A DNA stretch of 34,003 nt from Chryseobacterium gleum. Its GTDB lineage: Bacteria; Bacteroidota; Bacteroidia; Flavobacteriales; Flavobacteriaceae. Location of the stretch: the NCBI GenBank assembly GCA_945881885.1, contig CAMCVI010000015.1, positions 1 through 34,003 on the forward strand, written 5' to 3'. The notes under the pieces are model-generated. The model was not told the DNA's origin, did not search any database, and saw nothing but the letters and a program-made list of their open reading frames with translations. This document shows positions 24,895 to 31,733 of the stretch, in pieces. Made by a program: the position numbers and the translations under genes. The first letter of the stretch is position 1. Every line of letters starts with the position of its first letter.

Positions 24895-25450
24895 AAATTA
24901 AAGGAATTAAAAAATGGGCAGATAATAATCCACCAATAAAAAAGCCTATCACAGCAATTAATGAAGGAATTTGAAAATTACTCAATCCCGAAATAGCATG
25001 ACCCGACGTACAGCCTCCTGCATAAGGAGTCCCAAATCCAATTAAAAATCCACCAAATAACAAAACAGAAAATCCTTTTAATGTAAATGCTTTTTCTAAA
25101 CTAAATATCGCATCTGGACCTATTTTACCATTTGGAACATCAATATGTAATTGCTGTAAATTTTCAATTGTTTTAGGATTAATTTGTAAAACATCGGTAG
25201 CATCCATTAAAAAATAAGAAGCTATAAAACCACCAACAACAGCCCCTAAAGCAATAGATAAGTTCCATTTTTGTTCCTTCCAATCAAAGTCAAAATATTC
25301 GATTTTCTTTTTAGCAAATGTCATACTACAAATGTTTCTTAAATTAGATGACATGCCAAATGTTTTACCAAAATAAGTTAAAACCAACATGATAAGTCCA
25401 ATTAAAAAACCAGAAATAGCCCAGTGCCAAGTACCTTGAATTACTTCCAT
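24887..25450 (-). CDS. YeeE/YedE (TsuA-like) sulfur-transport permease half
   Basis: The frame is open from 25531, but the ATG at 25450 is preferred, giving 187 residues starting MEVIQGTWHWAISGFLIG, which aligns with the family N-terminus. About five helices are visible. The conserved TPYAGGCTSGHAISGLSNFQ segment (about 133-152) carries the functional cysteine of this family, and FGMSSNLRNICSM (about 35-47) carries a second one. It acts in the inner membrane with the smaller half encoded immediately downstream. An inverted repeat and a -7 promoter word lie in the upstream gap. Confidence 0.83.
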   Translation of the reverse strand: MEVIQGTWHWAISGFLIGLIMLVLTYFGKTFGMSSNLRNICSMTFAKKKIEYFDFDWKEQKWNLSIALGAVVGGFIASYFLMDATDVLQINPKTIENLQQLHIDVPNGKIGPDAIFSLEKAFTLKGFSVLLFGGFLIGFGTPYAGGCTSGHAISGLSNFQIPSLIAVIGFFIGGLLSAHFLIPLIFG

Positions 25451-25546
25451 AATTTGTGAAATAGTATTTAATGAATTACTATATTTGTTTTCGATTTCAT
25501 GTATGGCTATTTTATGCAAAAAGATATACAAATGAAATACATTTAG

Positions 25547-25565
25547 AAACAGCTATTTGCTGTTT
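25547..25565. promoter_or_regulatory. Inverted repeat, candidate operator for the YeeE/YedE operon
   Basis: AAACAGC, 5-bp spacer TATTT, then GCTGTTT: a perfect 7-bp inverted repeat in the divergent gap, about 20 bp downstream of the minus-strand -7 box. A repressor bound here would block the sulfur/metal genes. Identity of the binding protein unknown. Confidence 0.4.
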
Positions 25566-25584
25566 GAATGTTTTAAACCGTTTT

Positions 25585-25592
25585 CAAAGATA
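25585..25592 (-). promoter_or_regulatory. -7 promoter element of the YeeE/YedE operon
   Basis: TATCTTTG on the minus strand fits TAnnTTTG. The resulting leader would be about 125 nt to the preferred start at 25450 and includes the inverted repeat at 25547-25565. Confidence 0.4.
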
Positions 25593-25598
25593 CAAAAA

Positions 25599-26075
25599 AT
25601 GAATAAATTTAAAATAGAATTTAAGTGGGCAATATACTACACTTTTTTAGGAATTATGTGGTTTCAACTAGAAAAATATTTAGGTTTTCATGATGAAAAT
25701 ATTGCAAACCATCCTTGGTTTACAAATTTAGTCTTTATTTTAATATTCGGAATTTATATTCTTTTTTTATTAGATAAGAAAAAAAACTTTTTCAATGGCA
25801 TAATGTCATGGCAACAAGGCTTGCTTTCTGGAATAATTTTAGCTGTTTTCGCTATGATTTTAACACCTTTTGCGCTATATTTTTCTTTAAAGTATGTGAA
25901 TCCTGATTTTTTTAAAAACATGATAAACTATTCCGTTTCTAAAGGTATGAAACTAGAAAATGCACAAGCTATGTTTGACATATCCGCATATATGATTTTT
26001 GCAACTTTTGGAACGTTATCATTTGGTATCATATTTGCAGCTGTTGCCGCAGCAATATTAAAAACTAAAAAATAA
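25599..26075 (+). CDS. DUF4199 membrane protein
   Basis: A 158-residue four-helix membrane protein from ATG 25599. The frame is open from 25557 through non-ATG codons. It has an N-terminal KIEFKWAIYYTFLGIMW, a basic loop DKKKNFFNGIMSWQQG, a YVNPDFFKNM segment, and a final Ala-rich helix (GIIFAAVAAAILKTKK), the pattern of DUF4199 proteins of Bacteroidota. Function unknown. In this phylum relatives often lie near cell-envelope or glycosyltransferase genes. It is 7 bp upstream of a lipoprotein gene, in a likely operon. Confidence 0.72.
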   Translation: MNKFKIEFKWAIYYTFLGIMWFQLEKYLGFHDENIANHPWFTNLVFILIFGIYILFLLDKKKNFFNGIMSWQQGLLSGIILAVFAMILTPFALYFSLKYVNPDFFKNMINYSVSKGMKLENAQAMFDISAYMIFATFGTLSFGIIFAAVAAAILKTKK

Positions 26076-26082
26076 AATTATT

Positions 26083-26550
26083 ATGAAAAAAATAGGTATT
26101 TTAACTTTGATTCTTGTATTCTCAATATCATGTGTGAGTACAAAAAACACCATTCAAAATATAGATGACAATGCTATATTACCAAATATTATTTCTGGAC
26201 ATTTTGAATTAGCAGAAACAGCCACCGACATGCAATATGGTTACAATGAATTTTATCCCATAAATTTAGGTTTTTCTGCATATGAAAATAGTAACAACCT
26301 AAATGTAAATCGTTTTTTCAATAGCTTTACGGGTACAAACGGCGAAAAAGTAACCTATAAACTGCTTGAAACTTGTTGTCCATTTCCTAGTAAACACAAT
26401 AAGATGGGTGCTGGAACTTTAGAATTATATGAAATATATTTAGACGGAAAACCTTCAAATAAAAAAATATATGTGAATACATTTGAAAAGGGTAAAATAA
26501 TGTGTCCAAAAGGTTTTTTAATTAAAAAAATGGTAACTTCTGATAACTAA
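26083..26550 (+). CDS. Small predicted lipoprotein
   Basis: A 155-residue protein with a signal peptide ending SISC (Cys17 as likely lipidation site), then a mature domain with a paired ETCCPFPSK motif near residue 104 and a late KIMCPKGFLIKK segment. Proteins of this kind are sometimes misnamed KDO-8-phosphate aldolase because of their position next to kdsA; nothing in it resembles that enzyme. It lies 7 bp after the DUF4199 gene. Function unknown. Confidence 0.7.
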   Translation: MKKIGILTLILVFSISCVSTKNTIQNIDDNAILPNIISGHFELAETATDMQYGYNEFYPINLGFSAYENSNNLNVNRFFNSFTGTNGEKVTYKLLETCCPFPSKHNKMGAGTLELYEIYLDGKPSNKKIYVNTFEKGKIMCPKGFLIKKMVTSDN

Positions 26551-26564
26551 ACTCCTAACTTTAT

Positions 26565-26572
26565 TATCTTTG
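26565..26572 (+). promoter_or_regulatory. -7 promoter element of kdsA
   Basis: TATCTTTG followed by C, 18 bp before the kdsA start, fits TAnnTTTG. kdsA therefore probably has its own promoter in addition to any read-through. Confidence 0.45.
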
Positions 26573-26590
26573 CAACTTTAAATCTACAAA

Positions 26591-27409
26591 ATGAACTTAG
26601 ACCATATTCCACAAATTAAACATACAAAAAGCGGTAATTTTTTCGTTTTAGCTGGACCTTGCGCCATTGAAGGAGAAGAAATGGCTTTGCGAATTGCTGA
26701 AAAATTAGTTACAATTACAAATAATTTACAAATTCCGTTTGTTTTTAAAGGAAGTTTCAAAAAAGCAAATCGCTCAAGAATTGATAGTTTCTCTGGAATT
26801 GGCGATGAAAAAGCACTAAAAATATTAGAAAAAGTATCAAAAGAATTTGGTGTGCCAACCGTAACTGATATTCATACTAATGAAGATGCTGAAATGGCTG
26901 CAGCTTATGTAGATGTATTGCAAATTCCCGCTTTTTTAGTTCGTCAAACAGATTTAGTGGTGGCTGCTGCCAAAACAGGCAAAACAGTAAACCTAAAAAA
27001 GGGTCAATTTATGAGTCCGGAAAGCATGAAGCATGCCGCTCAAAAAGTGAAAGATTGTGGTAACGATAATTTTATGATTACCGATAGAGGAACGATGTTT
27101 GGTTACCAAGATATGATTGTAGATTTTAGAGGCATTCCAACTATGAAAGAATTTGGAACCACTGTTTTGGATGTCACGCATTCTTTACAGCAACCTAATC
27201 AAACAAGTGGTGTAACTGGCGGAAGACCAGATATGATTGAAACTATCGCCAAAGCAGGAATTGTTACAGGTGTAGATGGGATTTTTATTGAAACCCATTT
27301 TGATCCTGCAAATGCAAAAAGTGATGGCGCAAACATGTTGCATTTAGACTATTTTGAAGGTTTAATGACTAAGTTAGTTGCTATAAAACAAACCATAAAT
27401 AAATTTTAA
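26591..27409 (+). CDS. kdsA: 3-deoxy-8-phosphooctulonate (KDO-8-P) synthase
   Basis: Condenses phosphoenolpyruvate and arabinose-5-phosphate to KDO-8-phosphate for the inner core of lipopolysaccharide. The 272 residues include FFVLAGPCAIEGEEMA (18-33), FKGSFKKANRSR (54-65), VTDIHTNEDAEMAA, and the metal/substrate segments QIPAFLVRQTDL, TDRGTMFGYQDM and THSLQQPN. The aldolase/DAHP-synthase TIM barrel is complete and of the usual length. Confidence 0.96.
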   Translation: MNLDHIPQIKHTKSGNFFVLAGPCAIEGEEMALRIAEKLVTITNNLQIPFVFKGSFKKANRSRIDSFSGIGDEKALKILEKVSKEFGVPTVTDIHTNEDAEMAAAYVDVLQIPAFLVRQTDLVVAAAKTGKTVNLKKGQFMSPESMKHAAQKVKDCGNDNFMITDRGTMFGYQDMIVDFRGIPTMKEFGTTVLDVTHSLQQPNQTSGVTGGRPDMIETIAKAGIVTGVDGIFIETHFDPANAKSDGANMLHLDYFEGLMTKLVAIKQTINKF

Positions 27410-27435
27410 TACAACTAATTTACCCAAATCCCCAA

Positions 27436-28287
27436 ATGAAAAAAATTGTATCACTTTTAATTGCTTTGCTTTCGCTAACAAGTTTTGCACAAACTGAAAA
27501 TTTAGTTGATTTACCAATACAAAGCGAAAAATATACCGCACACAATAAAGGAAAATTCTTCTTTTATTGGGGAGGAAACAGAGGATACTACTCTACTTCA
27601 GACATAAGATTTACAGGTGCTGATTACGATTTTACATTAGAAAATGTAGCAGCTCATGACAGACCAAAAGGGTATCATATTGATTATATAAATCCAACTA
27701 AAATGACGATTCCTCAAACTAATTTTAGAATGGGTTATTTTTTTAATGACCATTATAATATTTCTGTGGGAGTGGATCATATGAAATATGTAATGTCTCA
27801 AAACAAAGTGGTTTCTTTTAGCGGAAATTATCCAAATGAAGGCACTTTTGGTGAAAGTTTGCCAGGAAATGAGGTACTACTTACAGAGAAATTTTTGACA
27901 TTTGAACATACTGATGGGTTAAATTACATTAATTCAGAAATAACACGTGTTGATGATATTTCAAAATGGTTTAATTTACCAAATACAGATAAATTTCAAA
28001 TTAATTTATCAGAAGGTTTTGGTGCAGGTGTTTTATTACCTAAAACCAACACAAAATTATTTGCCAAAGAAAGATATGATGAATTTCACTTATCTGGATT
28101 CGGTATTTCTGCAAAAGCGGGATTAACCTTTACGTTTTACAAACATTTTTTCGTTCAAACCGAATTAAAAACGGGTTATATTGAAATGAATGACATTAGA
28201 ACTACATACAGTACAGCAGACAAAGCCCAACAAAACTTTTGGTTTCTACAAAGTACAATTGCTTTTGGTGGGATATTTAAAATCTAG
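27436..28287 (+). CDS. Predicted outer-membrane beta-barrel protein, unknown function
   Basis: Not assigned to a named family. The 283 residues carry a signal peptide (cleavage after SFAQ, about residue 19). Many amphipathic strands follow with regularly spaced Tyr/Phe, including FFYWGGNRGYYSTSDI (about 42-57) and FRMGYFFNDHYNISVGVDHMKYV (split over about 97-119). It ends in FGGIFKI. This pattern resembles Bacteroidota outer-membrane proteins. It lies 26 bp downstream of kdsA, so may be cotranscribed. Confidence 0.65.
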   Translation: MKKIVSLLIALLSLTSFAQTENLVDLPIQSEKYTAHNKGKFFFYWGGNRGYYSTSDIRFTGADYDFTLENVAAHDRPKGYHIDYINPTKMTIPQTNFRMGYFFNDHYNISVGVDHMKYVMSQNKVVSFSGNYPNEGTFGESLPGNEVLLTEKFLTFEHTDGLNYINSEITRVDDISKWFNLPNTDKFQINLSEGFGAGVLLPKTNTKLFAKERYDEFHLSGFGISAKAGLTFTFYKHFFVQTELKTGYIEMNDIRTTYSTADKAQQNFWFLQSTIAFGGIFKI

Positions 28288-28303
28288 TTTACAGAATACT
28301 AAT

Positions 28304-28344
28304 AAAAAAGTCCGTCAGAGTTTGAATTCTGGCGGACTTTTTTT
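28304..28344. terminator. Bidirectional terminator between convergent genes
   Basis: An 11-bp stem AGTCCGTCAGA / TCTGGCGGACT with one G-U pair and an 8-nt loop, with an A-run on the left and T-run on the right. It can serve both the outer-membrane protein gene and the MFS gene. Confidence 0.88.
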
Positions 28345-28364
28345 ATATTTAAAGTTAAGACTTT

Positions 28365-29801
28365 TTAATGTCCTCCTGATACTTTTTTATCAAAATTAAT
28401 GCCTTGAGTTTTTAATATTGCACTAACTTTCCAAGCATAAAATGCTAAATACGCAAAGCATAAAACACCTACAATATAACTAGTTTGAATGGTTGTTTCG
28501 TCTGCAACATATCCTTGTAATAAACTTACAAATCCACCACCCATCACCATCATAATTAAAAAACTACTACCTTGACTGGTATGTTTTCCAAGTCCGCTAA
28601 CGGCTAAGGTAAAAATACAAGGCCAAAGTGTACTACAGAATAATCCAACACTTGTGAAGGCATACACGCTAACCATTCCATCAGTTGTCATTCCAATTAA
28701 CAAAGCAACGATTCCTAAAGCTGAAAAAATCAAAAGCATTCGAGCTGGATTTCCTTTACTCGCAATGTCTGCAGCAATTAAAACTAATATAATTAAAGCG
28801 TAAATATAAAATGGCGTTAAATCATGTTTAGCAATAGCATTTACAAATAAAAACACGCCAAAAGCTAAATAAGGTGCAACAAAACGTAATATTTTTTGTA
28901 AACTCATTTTATCTGTAAAGGCTTCAACTGCACCAGTCCATCTTCCAATCATTAAACTTGCCCAATACAATGAAATGTACGGTGCTATATCTTTAGTTAA
29001 AAAACCTAAATTCTTTTCCATGTAAGCTGGTAAATTACTTGCTGTAGAAACTTCTACGCCAACGTAGACAAAAATAGCTATCATTCCTAAAACCAATTGC
29101 GGATATTTTAATGCAGAACTTTTAGTTGATGCAGCTTCTGATTCAGACTCAACAATTGCTTGAGGTTTGTCTGGTAAAGAGGAAAATTTTAAAAATACAG
29201 CTACAAGTAAAAAAGCAGCACCTAAAATCAAATAAGGAATTTTTACACTTTCTATACTCATATTAGTATCAGAAGTTGCGGAAGATCCAAAAATAGCATA
29301 ACTAACGATTAGCGGACCAATTGTTGTTCCTAAATTATTAATTCCTCCTGCCAAAGTTAATCTTTGTGAACCTGTATTTATTGGACCAAGGGCAATTGCT
29401 AATGGATTTGCTACGGTTTGTTGTAAAGAAAAACCTAAAGCTACAATAAACAATCCAGATAGCATTAATGGAAATGAACCTGTATTTGCTGCAGGATAAA
29501 ATAACAAAGTACCAATTGCTGAAATTAATAAACCCAATGCTAACGAATTTTTATATCCTATTCTGTTAATTAAATCGCCTTTAGTTAGATAAGAAATTAA
29601 TAAATATAACAATGAACCTACTGTATAAGCAATATAAAAAGCTAGAGAAACTAACTGACTTTGCAATTGTGTTAAATCAAATGTTTTTTTAAATACGGGA
29701 ATTAAAATATCATTACTAGCAGCAACAAATCCCCAAAAGAAGAATACAGTTACTAGTGGAATAAATTGCGCCCAATTGGTTTGTTTATTTTCTGAATTCA
29801 T
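28365..29801 (-). CDS. MFS sugar transporter, FucP/GluP-like
   Basis: A 12-helix inner-membrane major-facilitator transporter of 478 residues. The N-terminal FFFWGFVAASNDILIPVFK segment and the double-helix organisation resemble the FucP / glucose-galactose (GluP) branch, which does sugar/proton symport. Further helix segments (GSQRLTLAGGINNLGTTIGP near 145, and MIGRWTGAVEAFTDK in the second half) fit. A hydrophilic central loop at about 205-225 is typical. The exact sugar is unknown, and no sugar-processing gene adjoins it. Confidence 0.85.
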   Translation of the reverse strand: MNSENKQTNWAQFIPLVTVFFFWGFVAASNDILIPVFKKTFDLTQLQSQLVSLAFYIAYTVGSLLYLLISYLTKGDLINRIGYKNSLALGLLISAIGTLLFYPAANTGSFPLMLSGLFIVALGFSLQQTVANPLAIALGPINTGSQRLTLAGGINNLGTTIGPLIVSYAIFGSSATSDTNMSIESVKIPYLILGAAFLLVAVFLKFSSLPDKPQAIVESESEAASTKSSALKYPQLVLGMIAIFVYVGVEVSTASNLPAYMEKNLGFLTKDIAPYISLYWASLMIGRWTGAVEAFTDKMSLQKILRFVAPYLAFGVFLFVNAIAKHDLTPFYIYALIILVLIAADIASKGNPARMLLIFSALGIVALLIGMTTDGMVSVYAFTSVGLFCSTLWPCIFTLAVSGLGKHTSQGSSFLIMMVMGGGFVSLLQGYVADETTIQTSYIVGVLCFAYLAFYAWKVSAILKTQGINFDKKVSGGH

Positions 29802-29850
29802 AGTAAATAGTTTTTTTAAATAGTTGTTTGATTAGTTGTTTGCTAAATAA

Positions 29851-29858
29851 CAAAAATA
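29851..29858 (-). promoter_or_regulatory. -7 promoter element of the MFS gene
   Basis: TATTTTTG on the minus strand fits TAnnTTTG, 49 bp before the start. Between it and the gene are two copies of TAGTTGTTTG (29821-29830 and 29834-29843). Confidence 0.35.
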
Positions 29859-29955
29859 TTATGTTATTAAATATAAAAACAAAAAATAATTTTAACAAAA
29901 AAAATATAGTAAAATATTGGTTTAGCTATTTAATGCAGAAATTCATAGCTAAAGA

Positions 29956-31158
29956 TTATTCTCCCTCTAAATACGATTGTAAATAGGAAAATCTTGGTGT
30001 TAGTTTTCCATTTTCAGTAATTTTAGATTTAGCCAAAACTTCAGAAGCATCGCCATTGAAAAAAGCAGGAATAACATGTTCTAAAAACATTTCTCCAAAG
30101 CCTTCACTGGCGTCTTTTGGTAATTCGCAAGGCAAATTATCAACTGCCATTACTACAATAGCACTTGGATGAAACATATCCACTTCTTTGTGTTCACTAG
30201 CTAGATAACCATAAGATGGATTGGCTATAGTACTGGCACGTAAAGTACAAGCAATAGGGCCGTCGATGTCACAAGAAATATCTGCAACTACTTTAATTTT
30301 ACAATTGTGAGCGGCTAACATTTCTCTTGTCAAAATTTCAGGCGCACCATTGCCATAAAAATGTCCAGCCATAAAAATATCTGATACAATTGCAAAACGT
30401 TCAAAATTAGAAGTGAAATGTTCTGGATGGGCATAAAATTCTGATTTATTAAAAGCAATACCAGATTGATGACGATTATAATCTTGAACATCAATCATAG
30501 TATACACAGGATAGGTATACGTTTTGGATAGATAATCTGAAACAGAAACTTCTTTAATTTTCATGCCATCTAACATTTCTTTAGCACCAAATGCCACTTT
30601 TCCTTTTCCTGATAATACAATTTTTATTGGTGGTAAAATAGGTTTCTTAAGTTGAGTAATTAATGCAGTTTGATTAGCTAATGTTTCTGCTTTTGGTAAT
30701 GAAAAAAGCTCAAATTTTAATCCGAATGCTCTAATTCCGTTATAGGCACCAACTATTCCAGCGTATCTTCCAAAACCAATTAATCGTGTATTTTTTTCAT
30801 TAACTATTGTTTCGTGGTCATACAATTCAATATTTTTATCAATACACGCTTGCAGTAAATTCCTGTTATAAGCTTGCTTTTTAATTGTGTGAGAAAAGAA
30901 AAAATATTTTTTATTTGGAATTAATGCCTTAACGGGCACTTCTTTTACGCCGATTAACACATCACAATCATCCATGTTTTCTGAAACTTCAAAACCACAA
31001 TTTATATATTCATCATCTGTAAAGATACGAATATCTGAGCTCTCTACTTTAAATTCAGTATTTGGAAACTGATTTTTTACGAGTAAAAGTGCTGAAGGTG
31101 AGAAAACTACTCTTCTATCGGGAGGCGATTTTCTTTCTTTAATAATTCCGAATTTCAT
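29956..31158 (-). CDS. NAD(P)-dependent oxidoreductase of the alanine dehydrogenase / saccharopine dehydrogenase type
   Basis: A 400-residue protein of the AlaDH/PNT/LYS1 superfamily. The N-terminus KFGIIKERKSPPDRRVVFSP matches the substrate-binding start of alanine and saccharopine dehydrogenases, and DCDVLIGVKEVP (about 63-74) is the next conserved block. VVADISCDIDGPIACTLRASTIANP near residue 290-315 corresponds to the catalytic/cofactor region of lysine-forming saccharopine dehydrogenases (LYS1). No lysine-pathway gene is adjacent, so the substrate is unproven. Cytoplasmic. Confidence 0.7.
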   Translation of the reverse strand: MKFGIIKERKSPPDRRVVFSPSALLLVKNQFPNTEFKVESSDIRIFTDDEYINCGFEVSENMDDCDVLIGVKEVPVKALIPNKKYFFFSHTIKKQAYNRNLLQACIDKNIELYDHETIVNEKNTRLIGFGRYAGIVGAYNGIRAFGLKFELFSLPKAETLANQTALITQLKKPILPPIKIVLSGKGKVAFGAKEMLDGMKIKEVSVSDYLSKTYTYPVYTMIDVQDYNRHQSGIAFNKSEFYAHPEHFTSNFERFAIVSDIFMAGHFYGNGAPEILTREMLAAHNCKIKVVADISCDIDGPIACTLRASTIANPSYGYLASEHKEVDMFHPSAIVVMAVDNLPCELPKDASEGFGEMFLEHVIPAFFNGDASEVLAKSKITENGKLTPRFSYLQSYLEGE

Positions 31159-31212
31159 TGGATACAGGTTTGGGCTTTGTTATTTTTAACACAATTTACT
31201 TACATTAATTTA

Positions 31213-31220
31213 CAAATATA
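31213..31220 (-). promoter_or_regulatory. -7 promoter element of the LYS1-like gene
   Basis: TATATTTG on the minus strand fits TAnnTTTG, about 55 bp before the start codon. Confidence 0.35.
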
Positions 31221-31268
31221 ACATTTTTGATTTTGAGTATAAAACTTTTCTGCTTGAAAAATTTATCG

Positions 31269-31276
31269 TAATTTTG
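31269..31276 (+). promoter_or_regulatory. -7 promoter element of ssrA
   Basis: TAATTTTG followed by C fits TAnnTTTG. Transcription near 31283 would give a precursor with about 50 nt trimmed to the mature 5' end at 31333. No good -33 box is seen at normal spacing. Confidence 0.45.
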
Positions 31277-31332
31277 CTATCCATTTAATTTGATGGTGTT
31301 AGTACAACACACTATATAATTAAAATGAAAAC

Positions 31333-31733
31333 GGGGTCGACTGGTTTTGACAGCAAGTGGCACTAATTAGTAAGCATGTCGAGCATTGTATTTTTGGCTC
31401 GTAAATATCAATAATACACACTTTTTAAACGGCGAAAATACTTACGCTTTAGCTGCATAATCCGAATTATAGTAGGATAATGCCAAGTCCCAACCAGGTT
31501 GGGAAGCTGGATTTCTCTCAAAAGCCTTGGTTTGTGGCGGTTGGTTCAGAGGAATGGTAAAAATAAACCTAGGAATGGTAAAACTTTAAATCCGCTCTGA
31601 CATTGATAAAGTTAAGCAAATAGTGGCTGTTTTTGGCCAAGCTATTTTGTCGAAAATCTAAACAAAAACTATACATGTAGAAAGCTTTTTGATGGCTTGT
31701 TTGGACGAGAGTTCGATTCTCTCCGACTCCACC
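31333..31733 (+). ncRNA. ssrA: tmRNA
   Basis: Rescues stalled ribosomes by trans-translation. The 5' end GGGGTCGACTGG and the 3' T-arm/acceptor segment (GAGTTCGATTCTCTC, then CGACTCC at 31724-31730) form the tRNA-like acceptor stem with one G-U pair. The resume codon GGC at 31431 opens the tag frame GENTYALAA, stop at 31458-31460. This fits the Bacteroidota tag type (GENNYALAA in Porphyromonas). Pseudoknot regions lie between. After the discriminator A the DNA reads CCC, so the terminal CCA is not fully encoded. The 3' end overlaps the recombinase ORF on the other strand. Confidence 0.96.
31658..31733. other. Probable attachment region at the 3' end of ssrA
   Basis: The tRNA-like 3' end of ssrA is a common integration target. 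Here the recombinase reading frame enters ssrA antisense at 31733 and stops at 31658, so the junction between host gene and element lies at or near here. The exact crossover cannot be placed without the empty site or the other end. No second copy of the T-arm sequence occurs in the window. Confidence 0.5.

Noticed and set aside
25451..25531. Longer N-terminus for the YeeE/YedE protein starting at 25531
   Set aside because: The additional 27 residues are polar and not like the family, while MEVIQGTWHWAISG at 25450 aligns with the usual start.
26083..26550. Second KDO-8-phosphate synthase
   Set aside because: It has a lipoprotein signal and none of the aldolase motifs. Only its position next to kdsA suggests the name.
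28190..28399. 69-codon plus-strand ORF
   Set aside because: Out-of-frame overlap with the outer-membrane protein gene, running through the bidirectional terminator.
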